From contig NC_062240.1 in the NCBI RefSeq assembly GCF_905475465.1, positions 12,167,001 to 12,231,000 on the forward strand: a stretch of DNA of 64,000 nt, in the 5' to 3' direction. The first letter of the stretch is position 1. Each line of letters begins with the position of its first letter. Below are positions 1 to 10,823 of the stretch, in pieces. The position numbers were made by a program, and so were the translations under genes. The notes under the pieces were generated by a model. The model did no database searches. It worked only from the letters and a program-made list of their open reading frames with translations, and was not told where the DNA came from. This DNA comes from Pieris napi. Its lineage: Eukaryota > Arthropoda > Insecta > Lepidoptera > Pieridae.

Positions 1-292
1 CGAGAGCCTCTCGCCGAGAGTCTCGACCGAGAGGACCGAGAGAAGAGCGCAGCCTGTACACACTCGTTACGTTATTTGTATTTAAAACACCGTTAATAAT
101 GGACGTGGAAACCGCTGCTGCTGTTTGTCTTTGTGCAATAAGCAACGCCTGATTGTATAGATGCATTAATCTTTCTTTTATGTCCACGTTACGTAGCCAT
201 GAGTGAATCTCGCTTTTTCTTTAGTTCCTCAATTGGGATATCCATCGGCCGGCTTATTCGCATCCAAGCATCATGTAGAGATTGTTTATTTT
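1..292 (-). pseudogene. MADF-domain ORF remnant, 3' part (left of copia insertion)
   Basis: Read on the minus strand from 287 down, one frame gives KQSLHDAWMRIS and then IPIEELKKKRDSLMAT. This is the second half of a MADF (Myb/SANT-like) domain, a DNA-binding domain common in insect genes and in the accessory ORF of PIF/Harbinger transposons. A TAA at 189-191 interrupts it. The same frame stays readable beyond it (RGHKRKINASIQSGVAY) until a stop at 93-95. The first half of the domain lies at 4685-4774, on the other side of the copia element. Positions 1-66 are rich in GAGAG/CTCTCG and end in TGTACACACTCGTT, which recurs inverted at 4819-4832. The domain is seen in the sequence; transposon origin is inferred from the inverted flanks and the nonsense codon. 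Confidence 0.7.
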
Positions 293-457
293 TGTTGAAA
301 ATATCAAAATATAGAAATGGTACTAGTAACGCCATCTAATGACAGTTATATAAAAATGTAATACTGTGGTCTATTGTATCTATTGTATCTGTGATGTGCT
401 TAAATAAATTAGTCGTTCGTCGCTCTTTGTCACTGAAAGTGATTGCGTTTCATTTTA
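293..457 (+). repeat. copia 5' LTR
   Basis: 165 bp, beginning TGTTGAAAAT and ending CATTTTA. It carries a TATA-like TATATAAAA at 347-355, a doubled CTATTGTATCT stretch around 371-391 and a poly(A) signal AATAAA at 403-408. It matches 4520-4684 throughout. The 3' boundary is set where the two copies diverge (GGTTATGG here, ATTTTTGTG after the 3' copy) and agrees with the target duplication. Confidence 0.95.
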
Positions 458-472
458 GGTTATGGGCCCAGC
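458..472 (+). promoter_or_regulatory. copia primer binding site (half-tRNA iMet type)
   Basis: GGTTATGGGCCCAGC directly abuts the 5' LTR. It is complementary to the anticodon arm of initiator methionine tRNA (GCUGGGCCCAUAACC) rather than to a tRNA 3' end. Priming by an internal tRNA-iMet fragment is established for Drosophila copia; here it is inferred from the match. Confidence 0.85.
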
Positions 473-583
473 GCACCTCTAAACTTTTGTTAAATGTAGT
501 AATTTTGTGTCGAGAAGTAAGTTTCGGACTTGTTGAAGTTATAATTGTATCGATCGTGTTATCCAGTAAGTTAACTAACGAGG

Positions 584-2419
584 ATGGCATCGAATTACAT
601 AGTCAACGTGCCCAAACTGAAAGGCAGAGAAAATTACACAGAATGGGTTTTCGCTGCAGAGAATTTTCTAGTCCTGGAGGATATGGTGCATTGCATCAGA
701 CCAATACCTGGGAAGAAGATAGAAGCTGCAGAAGATGCGAAAACAAAGGCAAAGCTTATCATGACTATAGACAGCGTCTTGTACGTGCATATCAAGGAAG
801 TCAAAACATCGTCAGAACTTTGGAACAAGCTTAAGTCATTATTTGATGATTCCGGATTTTCGCGAAGAATATCTCTTTTGCGAAATCTTATTTCAATACG
901 GTTGGAAAACTGTGCTTCCATGCAGGCGTACGTCACGCAGATTGTCGAGACAGGTCAAAAGTTGAGCGGGACAGGTTTTAAAATCAGTGACGAGTGGATC
1001 GGCTGTCTTTTACTAGCTGGATTGACGGAGAAATTCATGCCGATGATCATGGCCATTGAGCATTCAGGTATCCAAATAACAACGGACGCCATTAGAACCA
1101 AGCTGATGGATATGGAAACGGAAGTTCGGGGTTCTCAATCTAGTGAAATTGGTGGTGCATTTGCAAGTGGCGCACAGAAGTGGCAACCTAAGAAAAATAA
1201 AAATGTGTCAGGCGGTGCGCAAAGTCAAGCTAAGTCAAATGTCAAAGTCAGTGGTGGTGCCAAAAGTCATGTCAAATGTTACCGGTGTAAACAAACGGGT
1301 CATTACAAGAATCAATGCCCAAATAATGATAATTCAAGTAATCATTCGAAAGAATTGCAACGTAAACAAAGTAATGCATTCAGTGCAGTGTTTATGAGTG
1401 GCCAATTCAACAAGTACGACTGGTACATCGACTCTGGCGCGAGTATGCACTTGACGGCCAATGAAAAGTGGATAAAGGATGCAACATACCACGATATGCG
1501 GGAGATATGTGTTGCAAACAACGAGAAACTTCAAGTATTATGTTCCGGCGACGTAAATATTGTGACGAAAACTGATCAATGTGAATATGAGATACCAGTG
1601 AAAGATGTTATGTGTGCTCCAGGATTGACAACAAATTTATTGTCAGTAAGCCAATTGATCGAGACTGGTAACAGAGTTCAATTTACGTCAGAAGGCTGTA
1701 ACGTGTTTAACAGAAATAATGAAATGGTGGCTATGGCTGTGCTCAGTAACGGAGTGTACAAGGTGAGACTTGCTGACAGTGAAGTGACAAGTTTAGCAGT
1801 GTCAGGAGATATCTGGCACAGAAGACTAGGCCATGTCAATAGCACTTATTTAAATAAAATGTCAATTGCTGTGGAAGGAATGGATCTCCAAGAAAAAGTT
1901 GACATAAATAAGTCATCTTGTCCTGTATGCTGTGAGGGCAAACAGTGTCGTCTGCCATTCCCAAGTGGTTCTAGATGCAATGAGTTGCTAGGTTTGGTAC
2001 ACACTGACATTTGTGGACCAATGGAGCATGAATCGTTGGGAGGCTCGAGGTATTTTATCTTGTTCATTGACGACTTCAGCAGAATGATAGCAGTGTACTT
2101 CTTAAAGCATAAAAGTGAAGCGCTCAGATGTTTTGCAGAATATAAAGCCAAAGTGGAGAAGCAAACGAGCAAGAAAATTAAAATCTTGAGAAGCGATAAT
2201 GGGTGTGAGTACTGCAATAAAGAATTTGACTCATTTCTCAAGAATGAAGGTATTATACACCAAAGAAGTAATCCGTACACACCCGAGCAGAATGGTGTAT
2301 CGGAACGCAATAATCGTACTGTGGTTGAAAAAGCAAGATGCTTATTGTTTGATGCGAAGTTAGGGAAAGAGTTCTGGGCAGAGTGTACCTACAAAATAGA
2401 ACAGTACTTCCATCATTGA
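584..2419 (+). pseudogene. copia gag-protease-integrase (5' part of split gag-pol)
   Basis: Reads as 611 residues. Residues 1-230 are a copia-type Gag. A CCHC zinc knuckle follows (C232, C235, H240, C245). The aspartic protease motif DSGA begins at D283. The integrase zinc region is HRRLGH with a later CPVC, and the catalytic triad is D475, D538 and E574, with the expected 35 residues between D538 and E574. The frame then leaves the family pattern after FWAE and stops at 2417-2419. The rest of Pol continues in another frame from about 2383. The start at 584 is the first ATG that gives the typical short N-terminus before a Gag YTEWVF-type motif. The overlapping frame at 391-834 is a shadow. 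Confidence 0.92.
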
Positions 2420-4476
2420 ATGATAAGACTCCATATGAAGTCTGGTTTGGTCATAAACCAAATGTGAGCCATCTCAGGATCTTCGGTAGCAGTGTGATGG
2501 TACATGTGGCAAAGGCAAGACGTCAGAAATGGGACAAGAAAGCTGAAAAACACATTCTTGTCGGATATCCTGATGGTATCAAAGGATACAGGATATATAA
2601 TCCAAGGACAAAGTGTATCACAACTAGCCGAGAGGTCATTGTCATGGAAAAGGATAAACATCCAGATATCACTATCCCAATTATTGAGAGTGAGAGAAAG
2701 GAAAACTCATGTTCAGTGGGAGACATAGAGGATAAGGAGGCATCAACCTTAGAAAATATCACCAGTGCGGATGAAACCACAATAACTGATGAAACACTAG
2801 GTTTATCGGATGAAGACTATATACCAAGTGATTACGAAGATGCTTCTGATTTGCTGGCACGTCCCAAGTCTACCAGGATAAAGAAAAAACCAGAAAGGTA
2901 CAAAGTGACTAATATGTGTGTCTCTGAGGAGTTTGATGATGCCAATGGTTTGTCAATAGAAGAGGCTTTACAAGGAGAAGAAAAGGATCAGTGGTTGTCA
3001 GCGGTAAAAGAAGAACTTCAGTGTTTTAAGGACAACGATGCTTGGGAGCTGGTAAATAGGCCTATGAATGGTGAAACTATAGTGAAGTGCAAGTGGGTTC
3101 TTAAAAAGAAGTGTGATTCAGAAAATAATGTGCGTTATAGAGCTAGGCTTGTAGCTAAGGGGTGTTCTCAAAAGTACGGTGTGGACTACAGTGAAACTTT
3201 TTCCCCTGTTGTGAGGCATACAACACTTAGATTACTTTTTGCATTGTCAGTACAGTTGAATCTAGAAGTTACTCACCTTGATGTAAAAACCGCTTTCTTA
3301 AATGGGGACCTGGCTGAGACAATATATATGCAGAAACCGGCTGGTTATGCCTGTTCAGATAATAGTAAGGTGCTTAAATTAAAAAAGGCTATATATGGTC
3401 TCAAGCAGGCATCCCGGGCTTGGCATAAGAAGGTAGATTCTTGTATGTTAGTTGATGGTTATATAAAGTCAAAAATTGAGCCATGTTTGTATATTAAAAT
3501 TGTTGGTAATAGAAAAACTATTGTAGCTCTGTATGTTGATGACATGTTTGTTTTTTCTAACAATAGAGCTGAAAATAAACACCTTAAAACCATGTTAAGT
3601 AAAAATTTCCAGTTGAAAGACTTAGGTATTATTAAGGAATGTTTAGGAATGTCTGTAAGTTTTAATAAGGAGAAAGGCACTGTTACATTAAATCAGAAGA
3701 AATATATAGTTACATTATTGTCTAAATTTTGTATGACTGATTGTAAGCCAGTAAATACTCCTATGGAGGTCAATTTAAAATGTAAAAAGAAGACTACTGG
3801 TAGTAGCCAAAATCCTTATCAGCAGCTTGTAGGGAGCTTAATGTATTTAGTTGTTCTTACAAGACCCGACATAGCATATGCGGTGTCTTATTTAAGCCAA
3901 TTTAATAATTGTAATACTGAAGAACATTGGCAGTATGCAAAGAGAGTGTTAAGATATTTAAAGAAAACAAAAGATTTAGGCTTAAAATATTGTAAAGGCA
4001 ACAATAATAACATTGTTGGTTATGTAGATGCAGACTGGAGTAATGATATCAATGATAGGAAATCATATTCTGGGTATTGTTTTGTTTTGTCAGGATCAGT
4101 AATATCTTGGAGCTGTAGTAAACAAAAATGTATTGCTTTATCTAGCACAGAGGCTGAGTATGTATCAATCTCAGAAGCATGTAAAGAGGCAGTTTACTTA
4201 AGGAATTTGCAGAATGAAATTACACAAAAATTGTATACTATTACTGTATTCAATGATAGTATGAGTGCTCAGAAATTGTTATCTAACCCAGTTTTTCATA
4301 ATAAAACGAAGCATATAGATGTCAGATATCATTATTGTAGAGAAATGATAACTGAAAAAATTGTTGGTGTTGAATATATGTGTACATCAGATATGCCAGC
4401 AGATTTGCTCACAAAGAGCTTAGGCCCTATTAAACATTACAAACATTTAAATACTCTAGGTATTGTTGAAATATGA
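2383..4476 (+). pseudogene. copia integrase C-terminus, reverse transcriptase and RNase H (3' part)
   Basis: 697 residues counted from the first Met in frame, but the true protein begins upstream in the other frame. It contains the integrase C-terminal region (PYEVWFG motif) and the copia reverse transcriptase, with LDVKTAFLNG and the catalytic YVDD at residues 384-387. The RNase H end follows (GYVDADW, then LSSTEAEY). The frame ends at 4474-4476, shortly before the purine run of the 3' LTR. Relative to relatives, a few residues appear to be missing at the junction with the first ORF near 2385, which suggests one small deletion rather than programmed frameshifting. Apart from that the coding region looks intact. 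Confidence 0.92.
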
Positions 4477-4510
4477 ATTATTTTTGTTTGTTTGTAATTT
4501 TCTATATTTT

Positions 4511-4519
4511 GAGTGGGAG
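4511..4519 (+). promoter_or_regulatory. copia polypurine tract
   Basis: GAGTGGGAG sits immediately 5' of the 3' LTR, where the plus-strand primer is expected. It is short and contains one pyrimidine. Confidence 0.7.
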
Positions 4520-4684
4520 TGTTGAAAATATCAAAATATAGAAATGGTACTAGTAACGCCATCTAATGACAGTTATATAAAAATGTAATACTGTGGTCTA
4601 TTGTATCTATTGTATCTGTGATGTGCTTAAATAAATTAGTCGTTCGTCGCTCTTTGTCACTGAAAGTGATTGCGTTTCATTTTA
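4520..4684 (+). repeat. copia 3' LTR
   Basis: 165 bp, identical to 293-457. It is followed by ATTTT (4685-4689), which repeats the five bases before the 5' LTR. Confidence 0.95.
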
Positions 4685-4774
4685 ATTTTTGTGTTCTACA
4701 TCCTTCGGATTCCATAACAACGATTCCCTTTGGTAACACTCCAAAAACTCTAATTCGCGTTCGTTAGACCACAT
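4685..4774 (-). pseudogene. MADF-domain ORF remnant, 5' part (right of copia insertion)
   Basis: From an ATG at 4772-4774 the minus strand reads 30 codons, MWSNERELEFLECYQRESLL and then WNPKDVEHKN. This is the typical start of a MADF domain (W near the N-terminus, ERELEFLE, LWNPKD). The open frame also extends upstream to 5089 without resembling anything, so the ATG at 4774 is the more credible start. Codon 30 ends exactly at the copia target duplication, and the next codons continue at 287 on the far side. Relatives include the second ORF of PIF/Harbinger elements and host MADF proteins; which this one is remains open. Confidence 0.72.
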
Positions 4775-4814
4775 TGTGCGATACGTCCTGTCACAACCAC
4801 AGTCATCGAGCAAG

Positions 4815-5001
4815 TGATTGAACGAGTGTGTACAGGTCGCTCTCGTTTTACTCGCGAGACCCTTTGACTCGTGCGCAAAAAACCGACAGGCGACCGAGAG
4901 AGGCGAGACCGACTGCGAGGAAGCGAGGCGAGACGAGAGCTCTACTGTACACTCTCGCCCTCGGCCTGTCTCGGGGTGTCTCGCCGAGTGTGTACAGCTA
5001 C
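4815..5001. repeat. CTCG/GAGAG-rich flank, inverted relative to 1-66
   Basis: AACGAGTGTGTACA (4819-4832) is the reverse complement of 53-66. The neighbouring AGAGCG(C)A(G)CC also matches loosely in inverted orientation. TGTACACTCTCG and GAGTGTGTACAG recur at about 4945 and 4987. The block is GC-rich in an otherwise AT-rich region. I read it as the long terminal or subterminal inverted repeat of the element that carried the MADF ORF; its outer ends are not resolved. Confidence 0.45.
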
Positions 5002-5395
5002 CATAAGAGTCAATACGATAATTATCAACGAAATTACGGCATTTATGAATAAAATACCTCCTCAAGCCATACATCATAGTAGCAGCCATCTATTACATCG
5101 CTGTAATAGTCAGATCTATGTAATTATTCAATGTGCCAATATATAACATGTAAGCAATACTTTAGCGGTGACAACTGCTAATGTATGGAGGCTTTGGAAA
5201 TTATTGATTGTATTTGCGAATTTTATGTCATTATATTTGTGATGTGATGTGTTTATGTGTGTGTGATGTGTGATTTAAAGTGGTAAAAGAGGTTAATTAT
5301 AAGTAACTTAATAACTTAGTTCTTTATTAAATATTTTACTGTTTTGATTGCTTATTTATATACAGCATAGATGGCAAACAATTATTATAATAATA
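5002..5395. other. AT-rich spacer
   Basis: No gene seen. A TG-rich stretch (TGTGATG repeats, about 5235-5270) is the only structure. Confidence 0.5.
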
Positions 5396-5735
5396 CTAGC
5401 TGACCCGGCAAACGTCGTTTTGCCGTGTATATTATTTTTAGGAAACATTTTTTTAGTTCAATAAAAATAACTATCTACTATAATAAAAAATAGGGGTTGA
5501 TCGTAGAGGGGTGACAATTAAGGGAATGTATGTATTTTTGTATATTGTATTATAAAAAATAAAAACCAAAAGTATTGTCTAAAATAAACCACCCTTAACA
5601 TTTAGGGGGATGAAAAATAGATATTGTCCGATTCTAAGACTTACTGAATATGTATAAAATTTCATAAGAACCGGTTGAGCTGTTTCGGAGGAGTATGGGA
5701 ACGAACTTTGTGACACGAGAATTTTATATAATAGA
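5396..5735 (-). mobile_element. non-autonomous Helitron, full length (copy 1)
   Basis: In minus orientation it begins TCTATTATATAAAATTCTCG and ends with the hairpin GGCAAAACGACGTTTGCC (5407-5424), then GGGTCAG and CTAG, with A before and T after. A 5' TC, a 3' CTRR and a hairpin about 10 nt before the end are Helitron hallmarks. No Rep/helicase frame is present, so it is a 340-bp passenger. The best-preserved copy of four in the window. Confidence 0.82.
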
Positions 5736-6488
5736 TATACACTAACTTACATACTAGTATTTGTTTATTATTATTTAAATCTAAAAATATTACAAACAAT
5801 AACAACCAGTTGGAATAGAAATTTCCTGGGATGTCATTTTGCAGGCGGTGGTTCAGCCGGTAATAGTCGTTGGTGACTCTCTTCCGTATAGGAAGAGTCC
5901 GTATTAATGTGAAATAGTACATCAACAATAAGGACTAAGTTTAAGCACTGTTAAGCAAGTATTCAATTGTCCCTTTGCATCACAGCGTAAACACAATTTG
6001 AGAGAAAGGGATGAAACAATATTATATGGAAGAGTCGAATTAGACTGTTATAAAAGACGTTCCGAAGTCATAGGAACAGCCCAATTGCAACGCTTTAAAG
6101 TACTCATCTCTTTTCATCTCAATGTAAACACTTTTAACAGAAAGAGACGAAAGAGTCCGGCTTAGTAAAATAATTTAGTTTTTATCAACATGTTTTTGTA
6201 GTTATATAGATGAACTAATGTTTATATTTTTAAAGCAACAAAACGGTCTATACAAAACTGTATTGTCTAATGAAAAGTAATTAACCGGTGGGAGGTGCAT
6301 TGACATGACAATGCCGAGAATCGCTGGAGTTAAAGAGACGGTGCTGAGTCAGCAACATCTTGTAGGACACGCTGATATACATCGAGGTACGAAAGTGGAG
6401 GCGGCAAATTTATTCTGTAATTTATGAATTAGGAAAATAGTCGCCACTAATAAGGGACATACAGTTTTAAATATCCATGTATGTTGTT
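5736..6488. other. unique AT-rich spacer
   Basis: No credible gene. The minus-strand open frame across 5662-5928 is mostly Helitron sequence. Confidence 0.5.
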
Positions 6489-6753
6489 GAGCAGTGTTGG
6501 CCTAGTAGCTTCAGCGTGCGACCCTCATCCCTGAGATCGTAGGCTCGATCACCAATTGACTTTCGATGTGTGCAGTGAACATTCGCTCGAACAGTGAAGG
6601 AAAACAACGTGAGGAAACCGGCTTGCCGTAAACCAAAAAAATCGACGGCGTGTGTCAGACACTCTATCACTTACTAGCCTATTAGATTGACAAATGATCA
6701 TGAAACAGATACAGAAATATGAGGCCGAGGCCTAAAAAAAGGTAACAGCGCTC
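6489..6753 (+). mobile_element. tRNA-headed SINE (family A), copy 1
   Basis: Begins GAGCAGTGTTGGCCTAGTAG (degenerate pol III A box). The B-box region is damaged (GTAGGCTCGATCACC, with the CGGCTGTGC part missing). The body with AACATTCGCTCGAAC, GAGGAAACCGGC, CCTATTAGATTGAC and ATGATCATGAAACAG is family-specific. Confidence 0.85.
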
Positions 6754-8585
6754 TTTTTTGTTATTAATGATGTAACGACTTTTATATTTGGCTTTGTGTA
6801 TAGAGTAAATGAATGTCTTATCAAACCATTTTGTGTTTGTTGTTATCAAGAAACATGCGTATAGGTGCAAATTATTTTTTTTCCATATATAGTATGTTAT
6901 TATAACTCCATATATGATATACTAGAATAAGCCTACTGTGTGATTCATTAACAGTAATTAATAATATGATTTAGTGCGACAGAAAATGGGGGCCAATATG
7001 TAAATGAACACCTTGCGTTGGATCGGGTTAAATAATGATATAAATAGAGTCATTTGTCAAATAATCAAGTTATATTTAAAAATTCTTTTCATTATATATG
7101 TTATATATACAGGTTAACTAACTTATTTTCTACATTATTAAATAAAAAAAATATTTGTATTTGACATGTACAAATTCATGCTTTCTTAAACGTAAATCAT
7201 AACCTATAGTTTTCTTTTTAACAAAGTACCAATTCCGACAAAGTTTTTTACAGCTATTTTATAATATATTTCAACCATCCACACACAATTACAAAGTGTT
7301 TAAAGAAATACGCTGATTTTCTAGCGTATTTCTTCAAACCATTTTTCTCAAAAAGCTTTTTTTTTGTTTTAACCTTTTTTTAAACACTAATAAGGGATTT
7401 TTGTATTTTTTAAGTCTTTACTTTATTAGGAATTTAAAGGAATTCGTACTGTGGTCTATCCGTTCAGGCACCAAGGTAAACGAATAAAACAAAATTAAAT
7501 AATACCAGCGCTGTTTTTTTGTTACCATATCTATTAAATCGTAACTCCCAGCTCTGTCCGGTTAGTTAGGCCCCAAAGAGGCCGACATAAGTTCATTGAT
7601 TAAGCGTTACGTTGATCGATGCCTATTTATGCCTATTTCACCATTTGTGAATTGCTTAACCCCATTTCACGGCTTATTTGTATAATAAACAACAGTTTTC
7701 ACGCGTATTACTAATGTATTAGGGATCTTTTAATGATGATAAAAGAAAAATCGGTGCTATGGTGAGCGTTTCTTTAAAATCGTTGCCAGACAATACATCA
7801 TCGTACATTCATACTTAATTAACAACTCTGAGTTATACACGTTTTCTGTTGAATTTAAAAGTTATGGTGTTACAGATTCCACAATTATTTACTTCAAAAG
7901 GGTTTGGTTTGTTTTTGATAAACATTAAAGGCGTTGGCTCGCGATTGCGTTGCCGGCATTTTAAAGATTAGTTACGCTCTTTTCTGTTACGGGACTCATA
8001 TTATATCTTTTTTTATATGCATATATCTAAGTGGCCCGCCTGATATTCAGTAATACTACCGGCCATGGAGATTCACATTGCTACGAGGCTCGCGAGTGCG
8101 TTGCCGGCTTTTTAAGGATTAGTACGTTATTTTATTTAAGGAATCTTAGAAGAACTATTTCAGTGTATGGCCTCCACGAATCGAAATGTGCCTTTAAATT
8201 TCGCAATTTCAGTATATCCAGGAAGTCTAATAAAAATATAATTTTTTACCTATATATCTATCTAAACCAATTTGTTCCCAGTCATTAACCGAATTAAAAA
8301 TTTAATACATGCGTCAATAATGAGTTGAGGCAAATCGGCTTGGGGTACATGCTCGAATCCTGTCCAGGCAGCGACGCGTAAAGATCCCCCGATAGGCAAC
8401 CGCCATGCCACATGACGGGTACTATTGTACACCTTGACTTCTGCTGTAAATAGAATTTCGAATATAGGGAATATAATCAAAATTAGGGAGACTTTTTTAG
8501 GTTTAAAAGAATCTTCAAACGATTCCACCTCGTAGCTGGTTTTTCCTACAAATCTATTGTCAATTTTAAATGGGTATTTAAAAAA
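6754..8585. other. AT-rich spacer with two LINE scraps
   Basis: About 7930-7995 and 8036-8145 contain GCGAGTGCGTTGCCGGC-like text followed by a TTTTAAGGATTAG-like text. These belong to the antisense of LINE family 1 (the better copies are at 13593 and 19035). The remainder is AT-rich with no gene. Confidence 0.5.
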
Positions 8586-8787
8586 CGTGTATGTACTTAT
8601 GTACACTCTTAACACACACAAGATAAAAATCTTTTCAAAAATTTTAATCTACGTTTGTAGAAAAAATAGAAAAAACTAAAATGTTGACTATAGCTAACTT
8701 CAGGGTGTCGGTTTTTTGTGACGGTGGGCGCATAAAAAAATTTACTCTCATCATTTTTCCCTAACGCGCCAAAAGAAGTAACTAAAG
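8586..8787 (+). repeat. palindromic-end element (family P), copy 1
   Basis: Starts near GTGTATGTACTTATGTACAC. Further on it has CTACGTTTGTAGAAAAAA, AAAATGTTGACTATAGCTAAC, GTCGGTTTTTTGTGACGGTG, TTTACTCTCATCATTTTTCC and ends CTAACGCGCCAAAAGAAGTA. The same order of blocks recurs at 12556 and, inverted, at 48473. No coding capacity; class unknown. Confidence 0.65.
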
Positions 8788-10711
8788 TAGAAGTAGAAGA
8801 AGTAACCTAACTTCAAATAAGCACTGCTACCAATGTTCGACGTCCTGGTGGACAGAAAAACTGTGTCCAGTTTGTGTTTCCACCACACCAACTCCCTTTG
8901 TATTTCAGATTATGTTTACAATAAATAAATTAAAAAGCCTTGATGCAACAGATTTTTTTTAATACATAGCCTAGGGAGATTTCAAATTAAATTCTTTCAC
9001 ACACATAACTCACGCTTTAGTTTTATTTTGTTTGAAACTTTAGTTAAGTCATAGTATATCTCTTTGTATATTTACCGTCTGCGATGGATGATGACCTATT
9101 AGTATAGTACTATTATAGGCACCAGCCTCTCATAAAGATAATCAATATTATGAAGAGGCAAATATATTTTATTATTATTATGTTTGATAACTGTTTCAGA
9201 ATCGATTCATGATCCTGGTACACTGTTGGGTTTATTATTGGCCAATTGTTACCATCACAATAACTTTTAAATATTTCTGGAGTGGCTTAAATAATCGGAA
9301 CACTCAAACAAAACTTTTGCATTCATTTGTATCATAAATTTGACCCCGGATGACACTAATAAAAAGGATTCAAAAATCGTTGCGTTAGGAATTTTATTTG
9401 TATCTATTTTGTATTTTCAAGTTCCAAATCGTGAACCTGCCATAGGTGAGCTATTGACTTGTGCAACTATGCGAACGATGACATGAAGCTTTAAGCAATC
9501 AACGTCGTGCTTTTGAAGCTACAAAGAACAATTAAAAGAAGTGAAGTGCGACCGCTGATTGCCTGATATTGGCTTACGAAACTCCGTTATTAGACAAACT
9601 AAAAATTAAAATAGCTAAACGGGCTTCCCCGCCTAAGCAGAGCAATTGTAGCGCGCAGCGGGCGGCGTGCCTTTCATTATTTTATAATAAGCCCGATAGA
9701 GGGCGTCCAAACCTCCGCGTCATGCTGCGGTGTGCCAAATAACAAACTCTTAAGGGGCTAGTAGACGAGCTTCTTTTAGTTGCAAACAGCTTAGCCACAA
9801 AAGTTCACGTCACCACGTGCGTTTATTTGAAAAAGGACACTGTTTTAGTTAGATTTTTAGTAAGGCACGCGTTATTTTCGGTTGATAATTAAAGACTAAC
9901 TAGAAAATAGTGTAATACAGGCCTTGCAAAAAAGCTGATGTGAAACACACTCAAGTAAAGGGTCAAAAAGAACCTTACTTGGAATGATACAGTCAGAAGA
10001 AAAAGAAGAGGACACCAACCAGAAACCTGGGAAGATGAATGATATAGCGGGGAAAGATGAAGAAATAAAAGAAATTGGAGGCCGTCACTCCGTCGGAGGT
10101 CATGTACTAATATTAAATGTATATAACATAAACTGTTATTATAATCCTCGAATAAAGTTGTCCCCGATAGGCGTATAAAAATTAAACGTTTTTCATTAAT
10201 TGCAAGTTCTGTTCCATTTTTAGTCCTATGTACACGATTAACACTAGCAAGTCATAATTCTAAATATTTACGTGTGTCATAAAGTATGCACAGACTAAGT
10301 CACCTACATGCCAACCAAGAAAGTCACAGATTAGTCTATTCCAAGCCATAGACGTCGTTACGCGCGACCTAAATGGTCGATCTATGAATCTATCGCCCGT
10401 TTATCACGTGACTTACCAAATTAATTGCTACATTCTGGGCGGTATCGTCTCTTGTGATTTCAGCAATCGCATTACAATCGTAATTAATGAATTATTGTCT
10501 CCGCGATCGTGACAATCGCTTTGTTTAAACTTTTACAATAGGCAATGTTTTATTAGTTTTAAAATTACAAAAGTAAATACTCATTGTTCTTTATACACAA
10601 TTGTAGTAGTAATGTACTCCAGAAGTTATTCTAAAAGTGTTTTTTAATCAATCCGTATCGACTTCATCAACAAAGTTTCTTAATGCAGTTTCGCACCACC
10701 TGCTACTGAAG
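8788..10711. other. spacer without recognised features
   Basis: No gene found. About 9640-9720 is GC-richer and non-repetitive (AGAGGGCG at about 9698) and could be regulatory. The open frame at 9984-10178 resembles no family. Confidence 0.45.
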
Positions 10712-10812
10712 TATTCCAATTCTTAAAAGACCGGCAACGAACTTGCGAGCCTTCTGGCAAAGTGAGTGTCCATGCAAATCAGATGAGCCGCCTGCCCATT
10801 TGCCTCCAGTAA
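10712..10812 (+). repeat. LINE family 1 fragment
   Basis: ATTCTTAAAAGACCGGCAAC followed by GAACTTGCGAGCC is the sense counterpart of the GCGTTGCCGGCCTTTT-type text seen on the plus strand at 13593 and 19035. A very short, decayed 3' piece. Confidence 0.5.
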
Positions 10813-10823
10813 TATAAAAAAAG

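Larger units (their letters stand above)
293..4684 (+). mobile_element. Ty1/copia LTR retrotransposon, recently inserted, frame broken
   Basis: A complete element with two 165-bp LTRs that I read as identical base for base. It is flanked by the 5-bp direct repeat ATTTT (288-292 and 4685-4689). The order gag, protease, integrase, reverse transcriptase, RNase H is diagnostic of copia (Pseudoviridae-like) elements. A tRNA-iMet anticodon-arm primer site follows the 5' LTR and a purine run precedes the 3' LTR. Identical LTRs mean a very recent insertion. The single gag-pol frame expected of copia is split near 2390, so this copy should not make full Pol by itself. Confidence 0.96.

Noticed and set aside
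391..834. 147-codon plus-strand frame at the copia 5' end
   Set aside because: It runs through the LTR and primer site and overlaps the real Gag in another frame.
4818..5146. Three overlapping plus-strand frames rich in Arg/Glu
   Set aside because: They come from the CTCG/GAGAG-rich flank read in all frames; no domain is seen.
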